Positions 53,808 through 64,000 of a stretch of 64,000 nucleotides of DNA are shown here, piece by piece. The DNA is from Ustilago trichophora (Eukaryota > Basidiomycota > Ustilaginomycetes > Ustilaginales > Ustilaginaceae). The DNA is taken from contig OOIN01000022.1 of the NCBI GenBank assembly GCA_900323505.1, forward strand, positions 558,001 to 622,000, given 5' to 3'. The translations under genes were made by a program, and so were the position numbers. The notes under the pieces were generated by a model that saw only the letters and a program-made list of their open reading frames with translations, had not been told where the DNA came from and did no database searches. How positions within the stretch are numbered: the first letter of the stretch is position 1; the number at the start of each line of letters is the position of its first letter.

Positions 53808-55337
53808 CTAAACATACTGGAAAGGGGTAGCATGACCCTGTTGAACAGTGACACCTTTTGTTTGAGTAAACTCTTTAACGCCCTCCACACCGTTAAATCT
53901 ACCATAGCCACTATTTTTCCAACCTCCATGGGGCATGGATGGATCATCGTGTACAGGTTGAGCATTGATGTGGACTTGACCTGCTTCGATTTGATCTGCC
54001 AATTGGAGACCTGCCATTTGATCACGGGTGTAAATTGAGGCGGCCAAACCGTACTCTGGCGTGTTTGCAATTTCAATGGCTTGATCGACCGAGGTAAAAG
54101 TGATAAGGGAGAGAACGGGGCCAAACGTTTCTTCCGTGTAGATTCGCATATCTTTGGTGACGGGGGAAAGGATGATGGGTTGGACGAGGGCACCTTCAAA
54201 TGCGGCTTGACCAACGACGACCTTGGCTCCTTTGGAAATGGCGTCTTGGTAGAGTACTTGAAGACGGTCTCCGCTCGCAGCGGTAAAGAGGGAGCGAAGG
54301 GCGTGTTTGTCCTCCATTCCTTGAGAGAGCTTGGCGGTAAAGACTTGCTTGTGCTGGTTAAACAGTGTCTGCAGGGTCTCTTGGAGCTTCTTGGCGACGT
54401 TTTGGTGAACGAGAATGTTGTTGACGGCCATGCAGATCTGATTAGAGTTCAAGTAGCCACCAAAGAGAATGCCGTTGGCGGCAAGGTCAAGGTCGGCATC
54501 CTCGAGGACGATGAAGGGCGCTTTACCGCCCAATTCGAGAACAACGGGTTTGAGGTGCTTGGCGGCGGTAGAGGCAATGATTCGACCGACTCGGGTGGAG
54601 CCGGTGAAGTTGATCTTGCGAACGCGAGGATGGGAGATGAGTGCCTCGGTGACTTGAGCTGCATGCTGAGGGTCCACATGAACGACGTTGAGAACGCCCT
54701 TGGGCAGGCCAGCATCGATCAAAATCTGAGCCACCGAGAGATGGACACGGGGAGCGAATTCCGAAGTTTTCAGGATAGCCGTGTTACCAGCGGCAATGGC
54801 GTAGAGGACGCTCCTCAGTCCCAAGATAAAAGGAGCATTCCAAGGTGCGATACCGAGCACAACACCATAAGGTTCTCTGCGGACGATCTTCAACGCACCA
54901 TCGTCTCCGGCGGGCAACACGTCGCTCTTGAGAGCGGTGGTCATGGATTCAGCCGCGCTCTGAAGGTGACCTGTAGCCAATACGGCGAGTTCGAATGCGG
55001 CCATACCACGAGAGAGCACCGTCTCCTCCATTGTATTCTTGGCATACTCGGGAACACGCTCTTGGAGAAGAGTTACGGCCTTGAGAAGAATCTCGCGACG
55101 ACGGGCAACGGGGGTAGCTTTCCAAGCGGGGAAAGCTGCATAGCTGGACGAGACGACTTTTTCGACGTCGGAGGGAGAGATTGAGTGGACTTTGTGCGTG
55201 ACATCGCGTGTGGCAGAGGCGAGGGTGGGCTGGTCGGTGCGGTAGACAGAGTAGGTGTTTTGAGGGGTGAAGGGGGCATTGTCGACGATGCAGGGTAGGG
55301 TGGAGTGGTTGATAAAGTTGGGTGCTGCGTCGGTCAT
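53808..55337 (-). CDS. NAD(P)-dependent aldehyde dehydrogenase
   Basis: This 509-residue enzyme oxidises an aldehyde to the acid. The family marks are present: PWNAP near 165-169, FTGSTRVG near 244-251, the general base Glu 268 in LELGGKAP, and the nucleophile Cys 302 in NSNQICM. The length is usual. NSNQIC differs slightly from the common NxGQxC but is found in branches acting on aromatic or benzylic aldehydes, so a salicylaldehyde or vanillin type dehydrogenase is possible; this is inference. There is no signal peptide, so it is likely cytosolic. One exon. It is divergent from the Mad2 gene across a 1.5 kb region. Confidence 0.92.
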   Translation of the reverse strand: MTDAAPNFINHSTLPCIVDNAPFTPQNTYSVYRTDQPTLASATRDVTHKVHSISPSDVEKVVSSSYAAFPAWKATPVARRREILLKAVTLLQERVPEYAKNTMEETVLSRGMAAFELAVLATGHLQSAAESMTTALKSDVLPAGDDGALKIVRREPYGVVLGIAPWNAPFILGLRSVLYAIAAGNTAILKTSEFAPRVHLSVAQILIDAGLPKGVLNVVHVDPQHAAQVTEALISHPRVRKINFTGSTRVGRIIASTAAKHLKPVVLELGGKAPFIVLEDADLDLAANGILFGGYLNSNQICMAVNNILVHQNVAKKLQETLQTLFNQHKQVFTAKLSQGMEDKHALRSLFTAASGDRLQVLYQDAISKGAKVVVGQAAFEGALVQPIILSPVTKDMRIYTEETFGPVLSLITFTSVDQAIEIANTPEYGLAASIYTRDQMAGLQLADQIEAGQVHINAQPVHDDPSMPHGGWKNSGYGRFNGVEGVKEFTQTKGVTVQQGHATPFQYV

Positions 55338-56806
55338 TGTTGGGATAATTTTGCGAGGGTGTTGTGGAAAAGGAAGAAGGGAAGAGGAAGGGAGATTGGA
55401 TGGTGGAGCTCAGGGTAAGATGGTTAGGGAGAGTAAAGGAGTAGCTGTATAAAAGGGCCCATGTGTGAATGCACGGACAGTCATTTGCTGCAGTACAAAG
55501 TGGCACTGTACTGTACTGTGTAGCAGAGTTGGCTATTGGGCGTTATGCGACAGATAAGCCAGTCTTTGTTTCTAGCCCTAATTTTCTCTTGGCCGAAAAC
55601 CATTCCGGCATGCCAGCAGCAAATAGTCGTCACCCTCTTACTCCCCTCCATGCACCAGTTGAAACCAGCACCAACACTCACACGCTCACTGACAGCATGT
55701 AACAAACACATGCTTCCCGACACTCGCTCTCATATGAATGCGATGAAATGTTGTCGTGGCGGCGTTACCCAATCGGCGCACGGCAATGCATCTCGACTTT
55801 CGGGTCCCACTGTGTTTTGTCTCTCTCTTCATATATCCTTTGCGGGCAATTTTCACCCATCCCCTTGGTCCAGTTGGGATGCTAATGTCGTTTCCATCGT
55901 CACACCATTTTGGAAGAGATGAGACGGGGTGGTTGTTGTACCAAGCAATGGGGAACCGCTTCGACATCGCTCGTTGTTTCATCTCTGGGGGCTTGCGGGG
56001 CAAATCTTGATTCTCTTTGTTTCTCTCTCTATCTCTCTCTGTCTCTCTTTCCCGCGTGTTGAGAGCTGAATGTGTGGAATGAAAGCTCGAGCTTTGTTTG
56101 TGTTGAAGGAAAGTGAAGGGAAGGGTTTGAAAAGAAGGATGCCGTGAATTCCGTGGTTGCTTCAGGGTCCTTGCCGCGCTTAGTACTGTTTCTTGCACAG
56201 GCTCGGTTATATGCGGATCACTTTAGCTCTTTCTCCTTGTATTTGTTTTTGGTCATGGGGACGCTGTTTCCCCGTACATCCACCTTTACCAGAGCATGTG
56301 AGCGTGTGTATACACTCCAGAAAGGGCCAACAGAGAGATAGGAAAGTTAGAGGTCGGCAAATGAATTACACCCAACAACAACAGCCGTTGAAACTCTGTA
56401 ACAATGCTGCCACGCGAGCACCACCGTTCCGAACCAAAAATTCGGAAATACATCGTAGGTCTAACAAATCCGAGCGAAATTGGAGCGCACGTGATGAAAA
56501 TGACACGAAATCGAGTCGGCCGGCTGATACCTTAGGTTGAGTGAGTGTGTTACTTTCATATGCGCATGGTTGGAGGAGGTGTTGATCTTTTCTTTTTCTT
56601 TGGAGAATGCTGGGCGATTCTTGGTCCTCTTCTACCATCTCTTGTCCACTTTACTCGTCGTCCTTCCATATCCATCCCTACTCTATCCGAGTCTCGCCTG
56701 TTGTTGTAACCAACCCAACTGGAGCTTATACCCAATCTTGCAACTCTACGCCTACGCATCCACAATCCTCTCTCATCTCCTCTTTACCAAGAAACAAGAA
56801 TCAAAC
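55338..56806. promoter_or_regulatory. Divergent promoter region of ALDH and MAD2
   Basis: These 1469 bases lie between two divergent start codons. The reading frames seen are short and without domains. A TACTGTACTGTGTAG string occurs near 55508-55522; a role is not known. Confidence 0.45.
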
Positions 56807-57475
56807 ATGGCCACCGCCCAAGCCACAGCCGCAACGCGAACCCATCTCACTCTGAAAGGATCCACCGCTTTGGTTCATGAATTCTTCAACTATTCCGTAC
56901 AATCCATTCTCTACCAGCGCAACATCTACCCTTCCGATGACTTTAAAACAGTTAAAAAGTACGGTCTTCAAATGCTCGTTACCACCGATGACGGATTGGC
57001 CGAATATCTTGAAACCGCCATGTCTCAACTCAAAACTTGGCTTGAAAGAGGAGATGTTACACGTATAGTCGTCGTGATTGTCGAAAAAGATTCAGGAGAA
57101 ACTAGAGAGAGATGGCAATTCGACGTCGAAGTACTCAACCCAGGCCTGTCAGAACAAGCAGCAGCAACTGCAACTGCCAAAGAATCAACAACCGCATTAA
57201 AAAAGACGGATGCACAGGTCAAAGCCGAAATCGCCGCCATTATCAAACAAATCACTGCAAGTTGCACCTTTCTTCCAGTTCTACAAGAACCTTGTGCTTT
57301 TCAAATCTTGGCTTATACAAATAAAAACGCTCAAGCTCCAGCAGAATGGATAGATAGCGACGCAAGATTAATCGCAGAAGGTCAAGCAGAACAAGTCAGA
57401 TTACGAAGCTTTAGTACACACGTTCATAGAGTAGACGCTATGGTCGCTTATAGAAGAGAAGAAGAGGATGAATAA
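56807..57475 (+). CDS. MAD2: Spindle checkpoint HORMA protein Mad2
   Basis: Mad2 binds Mad1 and Cdc20 and holds back the anaphase-promoting complex until all kinetochores are attached. The 222-residue product is a full HORMA domain: LKGSTALVHEFFNYSVQSILYQRNIYP is split here as LKGSTALVHEFF and SILYQRNIYP, then LERGDVTRIVVVI and ERWQFDVEV, and the safety-belt end FSTHVHRVDAMVAY. The start at 56807 is chosen because it sits just before the HORMA domain; the frame stays open upstream but encodes no sensible protein. It has an extra acidic tail (REEEDE) and an Ala-rich insert near 125-140. One exon. Confidence 0.94.
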   Translation: MATAQATAATRTHLTLKGSTALVHEFFNYSVQSILYQRNIYPSDDFKTVKKYGLQMLVTTDDGLAEYLETAMSQLKTWLERGDVTRIVVVIVEKDSGETRERWQFDVEVLNPGLSEQAAATATAKESTTALKKTDAQVKAEIAAIIKQITASCTFLPVLQEPCAFQILAYTNKNAQAPAEWIDSDARLIAEGQAEQVRLRSFSTHVHRVDAMVAYRREEEDE

Positions 57476-57741
57476 TTACTTGTCTTGATCCCCCTGTTGA
57501 AAAAAAATCAAAAATCAATAACAACAGTTCGAATGAAAAAGCAAAAACAACTTTGCTATAATGTAACCACTCAGTATAGGTTGAAAGAAAAAAAGGTGTC
57601 AACAAAGGTAGAATGATGCAGTTGAGACTCAAAGAGGAAAACATGTAAACCCGCAATACAAACAAGTATCAAGCTAACCATACACTTGGGGTAATCCATC
57701 TCCAACATCATAATTCTCCTCTTCGCCAGTAAAAACATGAT

Positions 57742-59691
57742 CTAATCAAGTTGATCAGGTTCCAAATTAGGATGTTGATCTCTTGATTGTTGATTCTGAC
57801 CTTGACTTTGATTTGTCAAACCAACCCTTTCTTCAGCTGCCCTTCTCAATCTCTCCCTCATATCTTGTCTTTCCCCACTCGTCTCGAACCCATCTCGTTC
57901 TGTGACGCGAGTTGATACAGTGAAAAACTCGTCTCGATCGCTAACAATGGGTGGACTGGAAACGATACTATTCACCACCTGTACGTTCCCAGCGGTAGGA
58001 GGTGGCGAAGGGTAAACGGTACTAGTGACAGTAGTACTTGTAGGTGGTTGTGGATGAAATCTCTGCGTCTCTGCTGCTGCCGAGGGAGAATCACGTGGAA
58101 TAGTCACGCCAGTATTGACACCCGGAAGAGCACCAAACAACGTTGTGAAAGGGTTGGGTGGGGATGGCCAACTACCAGGAATCATTTCGGAAGGATCATC
58201 GGTTGGATCTCTTGACTGCATCGTCGTCGTCGAGTTGTCACTGTTGCTATTCGTCGATGAAGAGCCAGTTTCGTTTTCTACTGCAGCCTTGACGATGGAT
58301 ACTCGGCAAACGGGACATGTTCCATGCAGACGTAGCCAAGGAACGAGGCAATCGACGTGAAAAATGTGCCCACAAGGCATCGAGATGAGATCTTGTTGCT
58401 GTTCGCCCTGTTCTTGTAGCTTTTCTTGGTGCGACTCGGATTCCGACTCGGTGCAAGGTAGGAATTCATCTTTGCAAGTGGGACAATCCTGATTCTTGGC
58501 CTTTTCGATCCTCTGCTTGTCGTTCAAGGTGAATCTTTCCAGCTTTTCAATCACGTCCTCGGTAGCGGGGGGTGGTGCGTTGCTGCCCTGGGTCTGCTCC
58601 ATGAGCTGGCTAATGATGTCATCCAATCCTTGTTGACCTAGCACATAGTCCCCCCATTGACCGCTTGCACCCATCCCTCCACCGTGTGCGCCTGAGGCAA
58701 GCACGTCCAACAGCGACCCTCCCTGTGCACCCGGCTCGCCAAACAGCCCCGTAAACAAGTTACGCAGCGCTGAGAGCTCCGGCGGCAAGTCTGCATCTGC
58801 ACGAGTAGTATTGTTGCTATCATTGCTATTGGGCGATTGGGGAGGCTGATGATACGTGCCTCGATTGTCGTGGTTGAAATGGCGGCCATCGGCGACTCCG
58901 CCTGCTCCTCCCATGCCGTCGTCGTGGAAATAGGTGTCTTGGTTGGGTCGAGGCGTAGGATCGGCGTTGGAGTCCGGGCCAAACGCGAAGCGGAGAAAGT
59001 TGGAGAGCGTAGGAGGGGAGCGGAAATCGGATTGTTGCTGTTGTTGTTGCGAGCGGGCGTCGTGTTCTGCTTGATGTTGAGCTGCTCTCTGGTACGGATC
59101 GCCCCCGCCAGAGCCATATTGAACATTCCACTGCAAGCCAAAGGGACCGAAGGATGTAGAACCAGAGCGAGTGGAGTTTTGTCCTTGTGTTTGGCGGCTA
59201 TCACTGCCACTGCCTGCACTGTCGCCATCCTGATCTGTGGATGATCTGCGATTTGTTTCAGATTGGGCCGATTGGGACCCTCTCGCTGCGTCAGCAGCAG
59301 GGGGTCGTGCAATACCCGAAGCAAGCGCCATCAGCAGTTCGCCCAGTCCACCTGGAAGCTGTCCATCTGATCCACCTCGGACAAATGACAAGGGTGGAGC
59401 CGCAGTTGCTCCCATTCCGCGTGTGCGGAAGCTAAACCCTGGGAAAGGATCACCGTGAATAGCAGCAAACGGATCATCATTGTCGGCAAAACCATCGGCG
59501 TTTGAAGTCGAGTTCTCATCGATTATCTCGACAAATTGACCGTTGCAACGAGGGCAGGTAGGATCCGGAGTCATGAGCGGGCGAATCTCGATACCGCATT
59601 CGTGACAGAAAGCCATCTGGTTGATGTTGCGAGAAGCCGCATCGCCTCCATCGCCATCGCCGCCGCCGCTGCCTGAGGATGGTGGATCCAT
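57742..59691 (-). CDS. RING-H2 E3 ubiquitin ligase (RNF115/126-like)
   Basis: The 649-residue protein has an N-terminal zinc ribbon (CHEC at 29-32, CPRC at 46-49) and a RING-H2 domain at about 403-462: Cys 403, 406, 440, His 442, 445, Cys 448, 459, 462. This pair is typical of RNF115/RNF126-type ligases, which in animals act on mislocalised proteins with the BAG6 pathway. The gap between the second and third RING ligands is longer than usual (33 residues, with a Ser/Glu/Gln-rich insert). The long parts between and after the domains are low-complexity. It lacks a membrane segment, so it is likely cytosolic or nuclear. One exon. Confidence 0.88.
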   Translation of the reverse strand: MDPPSSGSGGGDGDGGDAASRNINQMAFCHECGIEIRPLMTPDPTCPRCNGQFVEIIDENSTSNADGFADNDDPFAAIHGDPFPGFSFRTRGMGATAAPPLSFVRGGSDGQLPGGLGELLMALASGIARPPAADAARGSQSAQSETNRRSSTDQDGDSAGSGSDSRQTQGQNSTRSGSTSFGPFGLQWNVQYGSGGGDPYQRAAQHQAEHDARSQQQQQQSDFRSPPTLSNFLRFAFGPDSNADPTPRPNQDTYFHDDGMGGAGGVADGRHFNHDNRGTYHQPPQSPNSNDSNNTTRADADLPPELSALRNLFTGLFGEPGAQGGSLLDVLASGAHGGGMGASGQWGDYVLGQQGLDDIISQLMEQTQGSNAPPPATEDVIEKLERFTLNDKQRIEKAKNQDCPTCKDEFLPCTESESESHQEKLQEQGEQQQDLISMPCGHIFHVDCLVPWLRLHGTCPVCRVSIVKAAVENETGSSSTNSNSDNSTTTMQSRDPTDDPSEMIPGSWPSPPNPFTTLFGALPGVNTGVTIPRDSPSAAAETQRFHPQPPTSTTVTSTVYPSPPPTAGNVQVVNSIVSSPPIVSDRDEFFTVSTRVTERDGFETSGERQDMRERLRRAAEERVGLTNQSQGQNQQSRDQHPNLEPDQLD

Positions 59692-60018
59692 AATGGCGTT
59701 TATGAGATTATGAGCAGGTGATTGCTGTGTTTTTCGAAGAGAGGTGATGGAGGTGAAAGAGAAGAGTAAGCTCAGATCTCAAGGAGCAAGGTCCAAGTCA
59801 GCAGCGGGACCTTTTTGATTCCTGTCGTGTGGGCGCTCTCTTTCTTTTGGAAATTGTGAAATGCGAGACTGTGTCACACACACCAGATGCAGCGCCACGC
59901 AGCAGTGCACACACACACACACACACACACTCGGACGCTGCTGTAAAGTGGAGGTTCACATCGGGGTTGATGCAAAATTGAGATCTCGATATGCAACACA
60001 GTATTGTGACAGTTGAAT
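59692..60018. other. Upstream region of the RING gene
   Basis: This 327-base piece includes the RING gene promoter and the 3' side of the next minus-strand gene. A (CA)n run lies at 59908-59930. No gene is seen. Confidence 0.5.
59908..59930. repeat. (CA)n microsatellite
   Basis: About eleven CA units in an intergenic region upstream of the RING gene. Confidence 0.9.
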
Positions 60019-60987
60019 CTACATCTTGCGCTTCTTGGTTGGAGAGCCCTCTATTGACGCATCGTCTTTGCTGTCAACGGAATCTGTATTGCGAGCCTGT
60101 TGGTGTCCAAAGAAAGAACTCAACTTCAACTGTTTGGCATCAAAAGCACCTCTTCCAATTCCACCCTTTTGCCGCTTGACGTTGGCCAAATGTCGTGTAT
60201 CATTTGCTCTGAATAGCTCTGTGATTGGCTTTGTTTCTCCCTTTACAGCCTCGACGGATGGCTGCACTTTAAGACAGAACATGCCTGTGTTGGCAGCAAA
60301 CGGCAAGAATCCCGGCTGACCCGATACCTGCGTGATACACGTTGGAGGATGTGCTGAGAGAAACGTTGAGATCCACATTCCGTGCGAGACCAAGACTATA
60401 TGCGGAACTTTTGCTGCCTTATCTGCGATCGAGTCGGATGAGGCTAAAGAGGAGGCTGCGTTGAGCCATTCAGCACCGACCCGCTGAACGCGTTGCAAAA
60501 ACTCAGAGCGTGACTCTCCAGCACCATGACCTTTGGGATAGCCAGTTATGTGCACCCCGCCGCGGGTCGACTCTTTCCATCCGAAATCTTTCTCTGCTAG
60601 TCCTGGATCCACTATGAGAGCCAACGCTTCTTGATTGTGTCTCTCAGCAGCGGTGTGTGACCTTGTAGTGGAACGATCTGTGAGGACATGCTCGAGCACG
60701 CCGGCGTTGGAGTGAGGAGCCGAGTTGCAGGCGCGGTGTACAGCCTCAGCCGTCTTTCTCGCTCTGCCAATGGGACTGCATACGATCAGAGTTGGTGGTG
60801 GCAAATTGAGCCTTGACGAACTCTCGTTTCCATCATTCTGAAGAGTGGTAGCCCATGTGCGGGCGAGCGCATCGATCTGCGATTGACCAAAGACGGTTAC
60901 AGGAGAATCGGTGATACCTTGAAGGAGACGGTTGAGGTTGCCGGTAGTCTCGGCGTGACGTATTAGAGTTAGGATGGCATGCTGCAT
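60019..60987 (-). CDS. Histidine-phosphatase (phosphoglycerate mutase-like) protein
   Basis: The 322-residue product carries the family's catalytic motif IRHAETTGN near its start, with the phosphohistidine residue in RHAE, the LAEKDFGWKE block with the acid-base Glu, and a second His in LVSHGMW. Members remove phosphate from sugars or proteins; the length and the FG.KE block are like fructose-2,6-bisphosphatase/TIGAR-type branch. I take the start at 60987 (MQHAILTLIRHAE) because it sits just before the first strand; the upstream in-frame ATG adds 12 residues of no known motif. The C-terminal KKRKM could be a nuclear signal. Substrate unknown. One exon. Confidence 0.83.
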   Translation of the reverse strand: MQHAILTLIRHAETTGNLNRLLQGITDSPVTVFGQSQIDALARTWATTLQNDGNESSSRLNLPPPTLIVCSPIGRARKTAEAVHRACNSAPHSNAGVLEHVLTDRSTTRSHTAAERHNQEALALIVDPGLAEKDFGWKESTRGGVHITGYPKGHGAGESRSEFLQRVQRVGAEWLNAASSLASSDSIADKAAKVPHIVLVSHGMWISTFLSAHPPTCITQVSGQPGFLPFAANTGMFCLKVQPSVEAVKGETKPITELFRANDTRHLANVKRQKGGIGRGAFDAKQLKLSSFFGHQQARNTDSVDSKDDASIEGSPTKKRKM

Positions 60988-61550
60988 GCCTTTGCTCTTC
61001 TCTTGGTTATGATATCGAAGCAAGCAAAGCAGGAGGATGGGTTGGGTGGCGTCGTGGTCTCCACTTTTGTTTGGTGTTGCTGCAGCTTATGCAGCGCCGC
61101 ACAACGGCGCATGAATTTCGCCGAATTCCACGAAACAAAATAGCAGCCAGGGTCTAACATGATGAAAATATCAAACAGAAGAGCGACTCGAACTTGACTC
61201 GACTGCATCGGATTTGATTTTCCAAAAGCCTAAAATTTGCGTCAAAATCAATTTTTTGGTGTTTCTGAAAGAAAAAAAAGTTGCAAGTTGTTCGTTCGGA
61301 TACGCCAGAAGAGACCCTTCGCTCGTACTGCTGAGCAGTAGGAAGGACAAGATGGAGGAGCCAGCTCGATTCCCATCTTGCCTCTTTTCTTCTTGGACAT
61401 CGTCCGACCCACCCTCCTCCGCAACCTTTTCCTGCTTGGCGTTCAATAGACTCACCACTCTTTTTACAAAAGCGAATTTGCGACCCTGTTTGTTCGCTTC
61501 GATACCTCCCCTACCATCAACCCTATCCAAATCGATCCAAAAACCCAATC
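60988..61550. promoter_or_regulatory. Divergent promoter region before GMP synthase
   Basis: These 563 bases lie between divergent starts. A pyrimidine-rich stretch before the GMP synthase ATG (about 61480-61540) fits the promoter of a highly expressed gene. Confidence 0.5.
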
Positions 61551-63182
61551 ATGTCCGAGGCCATCCACTCGCAGTACGATTCGATCCTCATCTTGGATTT
61601 CGGATCTCAGTACTCGCACCTCATCACTCGACGATGCAGAGAGCTTAACGTCTACTGTGAGATGCTTCCTTGCACTCAAAAGATCAAGGATCTCGACTGG
61701 ACTCCCAAGGGTATCATTCTCTCCGGCTCCCCCTATTCCGTCTACGACGACATTGCCCCGCGTGTTGATCCCGACGTCTTTACCGCCGGTGTTCCCGTTT
61801 TGGGCATCTGTTACGGTCTTCAAGAGATTGCTTGGAACCACGGCGGCAAGGTTGACCCCCACGACAAACGCGAGTATGGCCATGCCGAGGTCGAGGTGGT
61901 CAAGACTGGCGTTCCTCACTTGGACGCTCTCTTCAAGAACTGGGAGGGCAGCGTTCAGGTTTGGATGTCGCACGGTGATCAGCTCTCCAAGGCTCCCGAG
62001 GACTTTGTCGTCATCGCAAAGACTCCCACCGCTCCCTTTGCTGCTATGGCCCACAAGTCCAAGCCCATCTACGGTGTCCAGTTCCACCCCGAGGTCACCC
62101 ACTCGGTCCGCGGTGTAGAGCTCTTTGACAACTTTGTCGCCATTTGCGAGTGTCGTCGTGATTGGACCATGGAGACGTTTATCGACAAGGAGATCAAGCG
62201 TATTCGCGAGATCGTCGGGCCTAAAGGTCAGGTGCTTGGTGCCATCTCGGGAGGTGTCGATTCTTCCGTTGCTGCCAAGTTGATGCACGAGGCTATCGGT
62301 GATCGATTCCACGCCGTCATGGTCGACAATGGCGTCTTGCGAACCAACGAAGCAGCTCAGGTGTACGAGATGCTCTCCAAGGATCTTGGTGTTAACCTCA
62401 CCGTCGTCGATGCATCCGAACAGTTCCTGAGCAAGCTCAAGGACGTCGAAGACCCCGAGCAGAAGCGTAAGATTATTGGCAACACCTTTATTCACGTCTT
62501 TGAGGCCCAAGTTGCCAAGCTCGAGAAGCAGGCTCAAGACGAGGAAGCTGCCGCTCTCGCCGCCGGTAAGCCTCAGGAGGCCAAGGGCAAGTTTGAATAC
62601 CTTCTCCAGGGTACTCTCTATCCAGATGTCATCGAGAGCATCTCGTTCAAGGGTCCCAGTGCGACCATCAAGACTCACCACAATGTCGGTGGTTTGCTCG
62701 AGGATATGAAGCTCAAACTCATCGAACCCTTGCGCGAGTTGTTCAAGGATGAAGTTCGTGCATTGGGACGATTGCTCGGAATTCCTGCTCACTTGGTTGG
62801 TCGACACCCATTCCCCGGTCCCGGTCTCGCCATTCGAATCTTGGGCCCCGTTACCAAGGAGCAGGTCAAGATCCTCCAGCATGCCGATAGTATCTACATT
62901 GAAGAGATTCGTGCGGCCGGATTGTACGATCAGATCTCGCAGGCTTTCGCCGTTCTCCTCCCCGTCCGAGCCGTTGGTGTTCAGGGTGACAAGAGGACTT
63001 ATGATCAGGTTATCGCTCTTAGAGCTGCTGCGACCACCGATTTCATGACCGCCACTTGGTATCCTTTCCCCGCAGAGTTTTTGAGCAAGGTTAGCAACAG
63101 AATCACCAACGAGGTTCAAGGCGTCAACAGGGTGGTACTGGATATTTCGAGCAAGCCTCCGGCTACGATCGAGTGGTTGTAA
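61551..63182 (+). CDS. GUA1: GMP synthase (glutamine-hydrolysing)
   Basis: The enzyme turns XMP into GMP with ATP and glutamine, the last step of guanine nucleotide synthesis. The 543-residue protein has a class I amidotransferase domain with the triad Cys 87 (GICYG), His 179 and Glu 181 (QFHPEV), then the ATP pyrophosphatase loop SGGVDSS (233-239), and the dimerisation domain ending in a typical C-terminus (PPATIEW). Marks such as [14 protein letters not shown] are intact. Full length and complete. Codon use is strongly biased, as expected for high expression, and this opens a false frame of 551 residues on the other strand. One exon. Confidence 0.97.
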   Translation: MSEAIHSQYDSILILDFGSQYSHLITRRCRELNVYCEMLPCTQKIKDLDWTPKGIILSGSPYSVYDDIAPRVDPDVFTAGVPVLGICYGLQEIAWNHGGKVDPHDKREYGHAEVEVVKTGVPHLDALFKNWEGSVQVWMSHGDQLSKAPEDFVVIAKTPTAPFAAMAHKSKPIYGVQFHPEVTHSVRGVELFDNFVAICECRRDWTMETFIDKEIKRIREIVGPKGQVLGAISGGVDSSVAAKLMHEAIGDRFHAVMVDNGVLRTNEAAQVYEMLSKDLGVNLTVVDASEQFLSKLKDVEDPEQKRKIIGNTFIHVFEAQVAKLEKQAQDEEAAALAAGKPQEAKGKFEYLLQGTLYPDVIESISFKGPSATIKTHHNVGGLLEDMKLKLIEPLRELFKDEVRALGRLLGIPAHLVGRHPFPGPGLAIRILGPVTKEQVKILQHADSIYIEEIRAAGLYDQISQAFAVLLPVRAVGVQGDKRTYDQVIALRAAATTDFMTATWYPFPAEFLSKVSNRITNEVQGVNRVVLDISSKPPATIEWL

Positions 63183-63399
63183 AAAGCTGCTACGAATCGT
63201 TAGCTTTTGATAGAGATTTGTTTTACGAGTCGTGTTCAGTTTTGATTAGTTGCCCAATGTTAGACATGTGTTTCTACAAGCTTTACAGTGCTCTCGAGTT
63301 AGGTCTGTTGAGTGTGAGTGTGCGTGCACGGAGGAGTGGGGGGGCAAAATCTAAGCAGAGTTGGACTGTAGGTTTGAGATGGTTCGTATTGCGTTTGTC

Positions 63400-64000
63400 T
63401 CACTTTCGGAAACATTCAAAAGACATAACAGCAGCGCTGCCTCCACGCTGCCAATCGACCTCTTGCAATCTCCTCGCTATGGGCGCTGCCTCGTTTACCC
63501 CACCTCGTCCCTCATCCTCACCCGTTGCCGCTTTCACGGTTGTTGCACCACCCGCATCACCAGCATTGCATAGAAACCTCTCGATCTCCACCAGAAGCTC
63601 CTCTCTCCTCGCATCCTCTTTCGCATTGAATCCTTTAATATACTTCTTACCGCCACTCTTTGTGGTCACCACCACATTGATCCTTGCTCCCTTGATCATT
63701 TCTTTTTTAGCCTTGCTGAGTTTGTGTGAAAGATCGTTGGGGCTCACACTCCATGTTAATTGGACTTCTTTGCTTCCAGCTGCTCCGCTTGGTGCGCGTG
63801 ATGTCGATTCTCCCGACGAGGAGGAGGACGAGGAGGAAGAAGAGGAGGAGGAGGCTGCTTTGCGTTTGGCATTGCGTGCCTTGTCAAATTCTTCCTTCTT
63901 ATCGATAAGTTTGCAGATGGGAAATTGGACCAGGGTTGAAACGTCTACGTTGGAGGGGGGTGATTCGGGGTCATAGGAAACTTTAGCACGGGAGGGTTGA
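63400..64000 (-). CDS. Mitochondrial IF-3-like protein, 5' end outside
   Basis: The minus-strand frame is open from the window edge to a stop at 63400, so the protein starts beyond 64000. It has the IF-3 type order: an FPICKLIDKKEEF motif, a Ser run, then EVQLTWSVSPNDLSHKLSK and VVVTTKSGGKKYIKG. These match the end of the IF-3 N-domain and the start of the C-domain, which binds the small ribosomal subunit. The C-terminal tail is Ala/Gly-rich and diverged. Mitochondrial role is inferred because IF-3 in fungi is organellar. The partial state prevents a check for a targeting peptide. Confidence 0.75.
   Translation of the reverse strand, partial: QPSRAKVSYDPESPPSNVDVSTLVQFPICKLIDKKEEFDKARNAKRKAASSSSSSSSSSSSSGESTSRAPSGAAGSKEVQLTWSVSPNDLSHKLSKAKKEMIKGARINVVVTTKSGGKKYIKGFNAKEDARREELLVEIERFLCNAGDAGGATTVKAATGEDEGRGGVNEAAPIARRLQEVDWQRGGSAAVMSFECFRK

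Noticed and set aside
54081..55184. 367-codon open frame opposite the aldehyde dehydrogenase
   Set aside because: Shadow frame without a domain; the minus strand has an intact catalytic Cys and Glu.
61464..63119. 551-codon open frame opposite GMP synthase
   Set aside because: Also a codon-bias shadow; the plus strand encodes a complete GMP synthase.

Overview
The window looks like nuclear DNA from a smut fungus (Ustilaginomycotina, Basidiomycota); the species cannot be fixed from the sequence alone. The evidence is a set of single-exon housekeeping genes with fungal protein families (GPI inositol-deacylase, Tma23-like G-patch protein, Mad2, GMP synthase, Zn2Cys6 regulator, Ost-alpha/TMEM184), short canonical introns, and a dense cluster of small secreted-protein genes of the kind smuts keep in effector clusters.

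Region 1 (about 1-6.2 kb): the BST1/PGAP1-type deacylase and a divergent Tma23-like nucleolar protein. Region 2 (about 6.2-28.3 kb): the main discovery, an array of eleven putative secreted proteins (called SSP1-SSP11 here) plus one relic. SSP1-SSP10 share one gene plan: signal peptide, variable and often Ser/Pro-rich middle, a helical module split by a phase-2 intron at the same place, and a short terminal exon (208 nt in three genes, 226 nt in four). All eleven predicted mature proteins lack cysteine. SSP5 carries three copies of the module in one 831-residue protein. SSP1/SSP2 and SSP3/SSP4 are tandem duplicates with recognisable flanking DNA. A decayed SSP3-like copy has lost its splice donor. 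A diverged repeat of about 270 bp brackets SSP10 and SSP11.

Region 3 (about 28.8-34.8 kb): an alpha/beta hydrolase, a DUF3605 (GIG1-like) protein with a previously easy-to-miss terminal exon, and a secreted GMC oxidoreductase. A 5.3 kb stretch without a supportable gene follows (34.7-40.0 kb). Region 4 (40-52.5 kb): an Ost-alpha/TMEM184 membrane protein, an acidic WD40 protein, and a Zn2Cys6 transcription factor. Region 5 (52.5-53.8 kb): a duplicated copy of the regulator's 3' end and a six-unit minisatellite with an alternating higher-order pattern. Region 6 (53.8-64 kb): aldehyde dehydrogenase, Mad2, a RING-H2 E3 ligase, a histidine-phosphatase family protein, GMP synthase, and the 3' part of a mitochondrial IF-3-like gene running off the window.

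The flanking genes are mostly conserved housekeeping functions with no common pathway. The effector-like array is the accessory block. All functional statements on the SSPs are inference from architecture; no homology search could be run.
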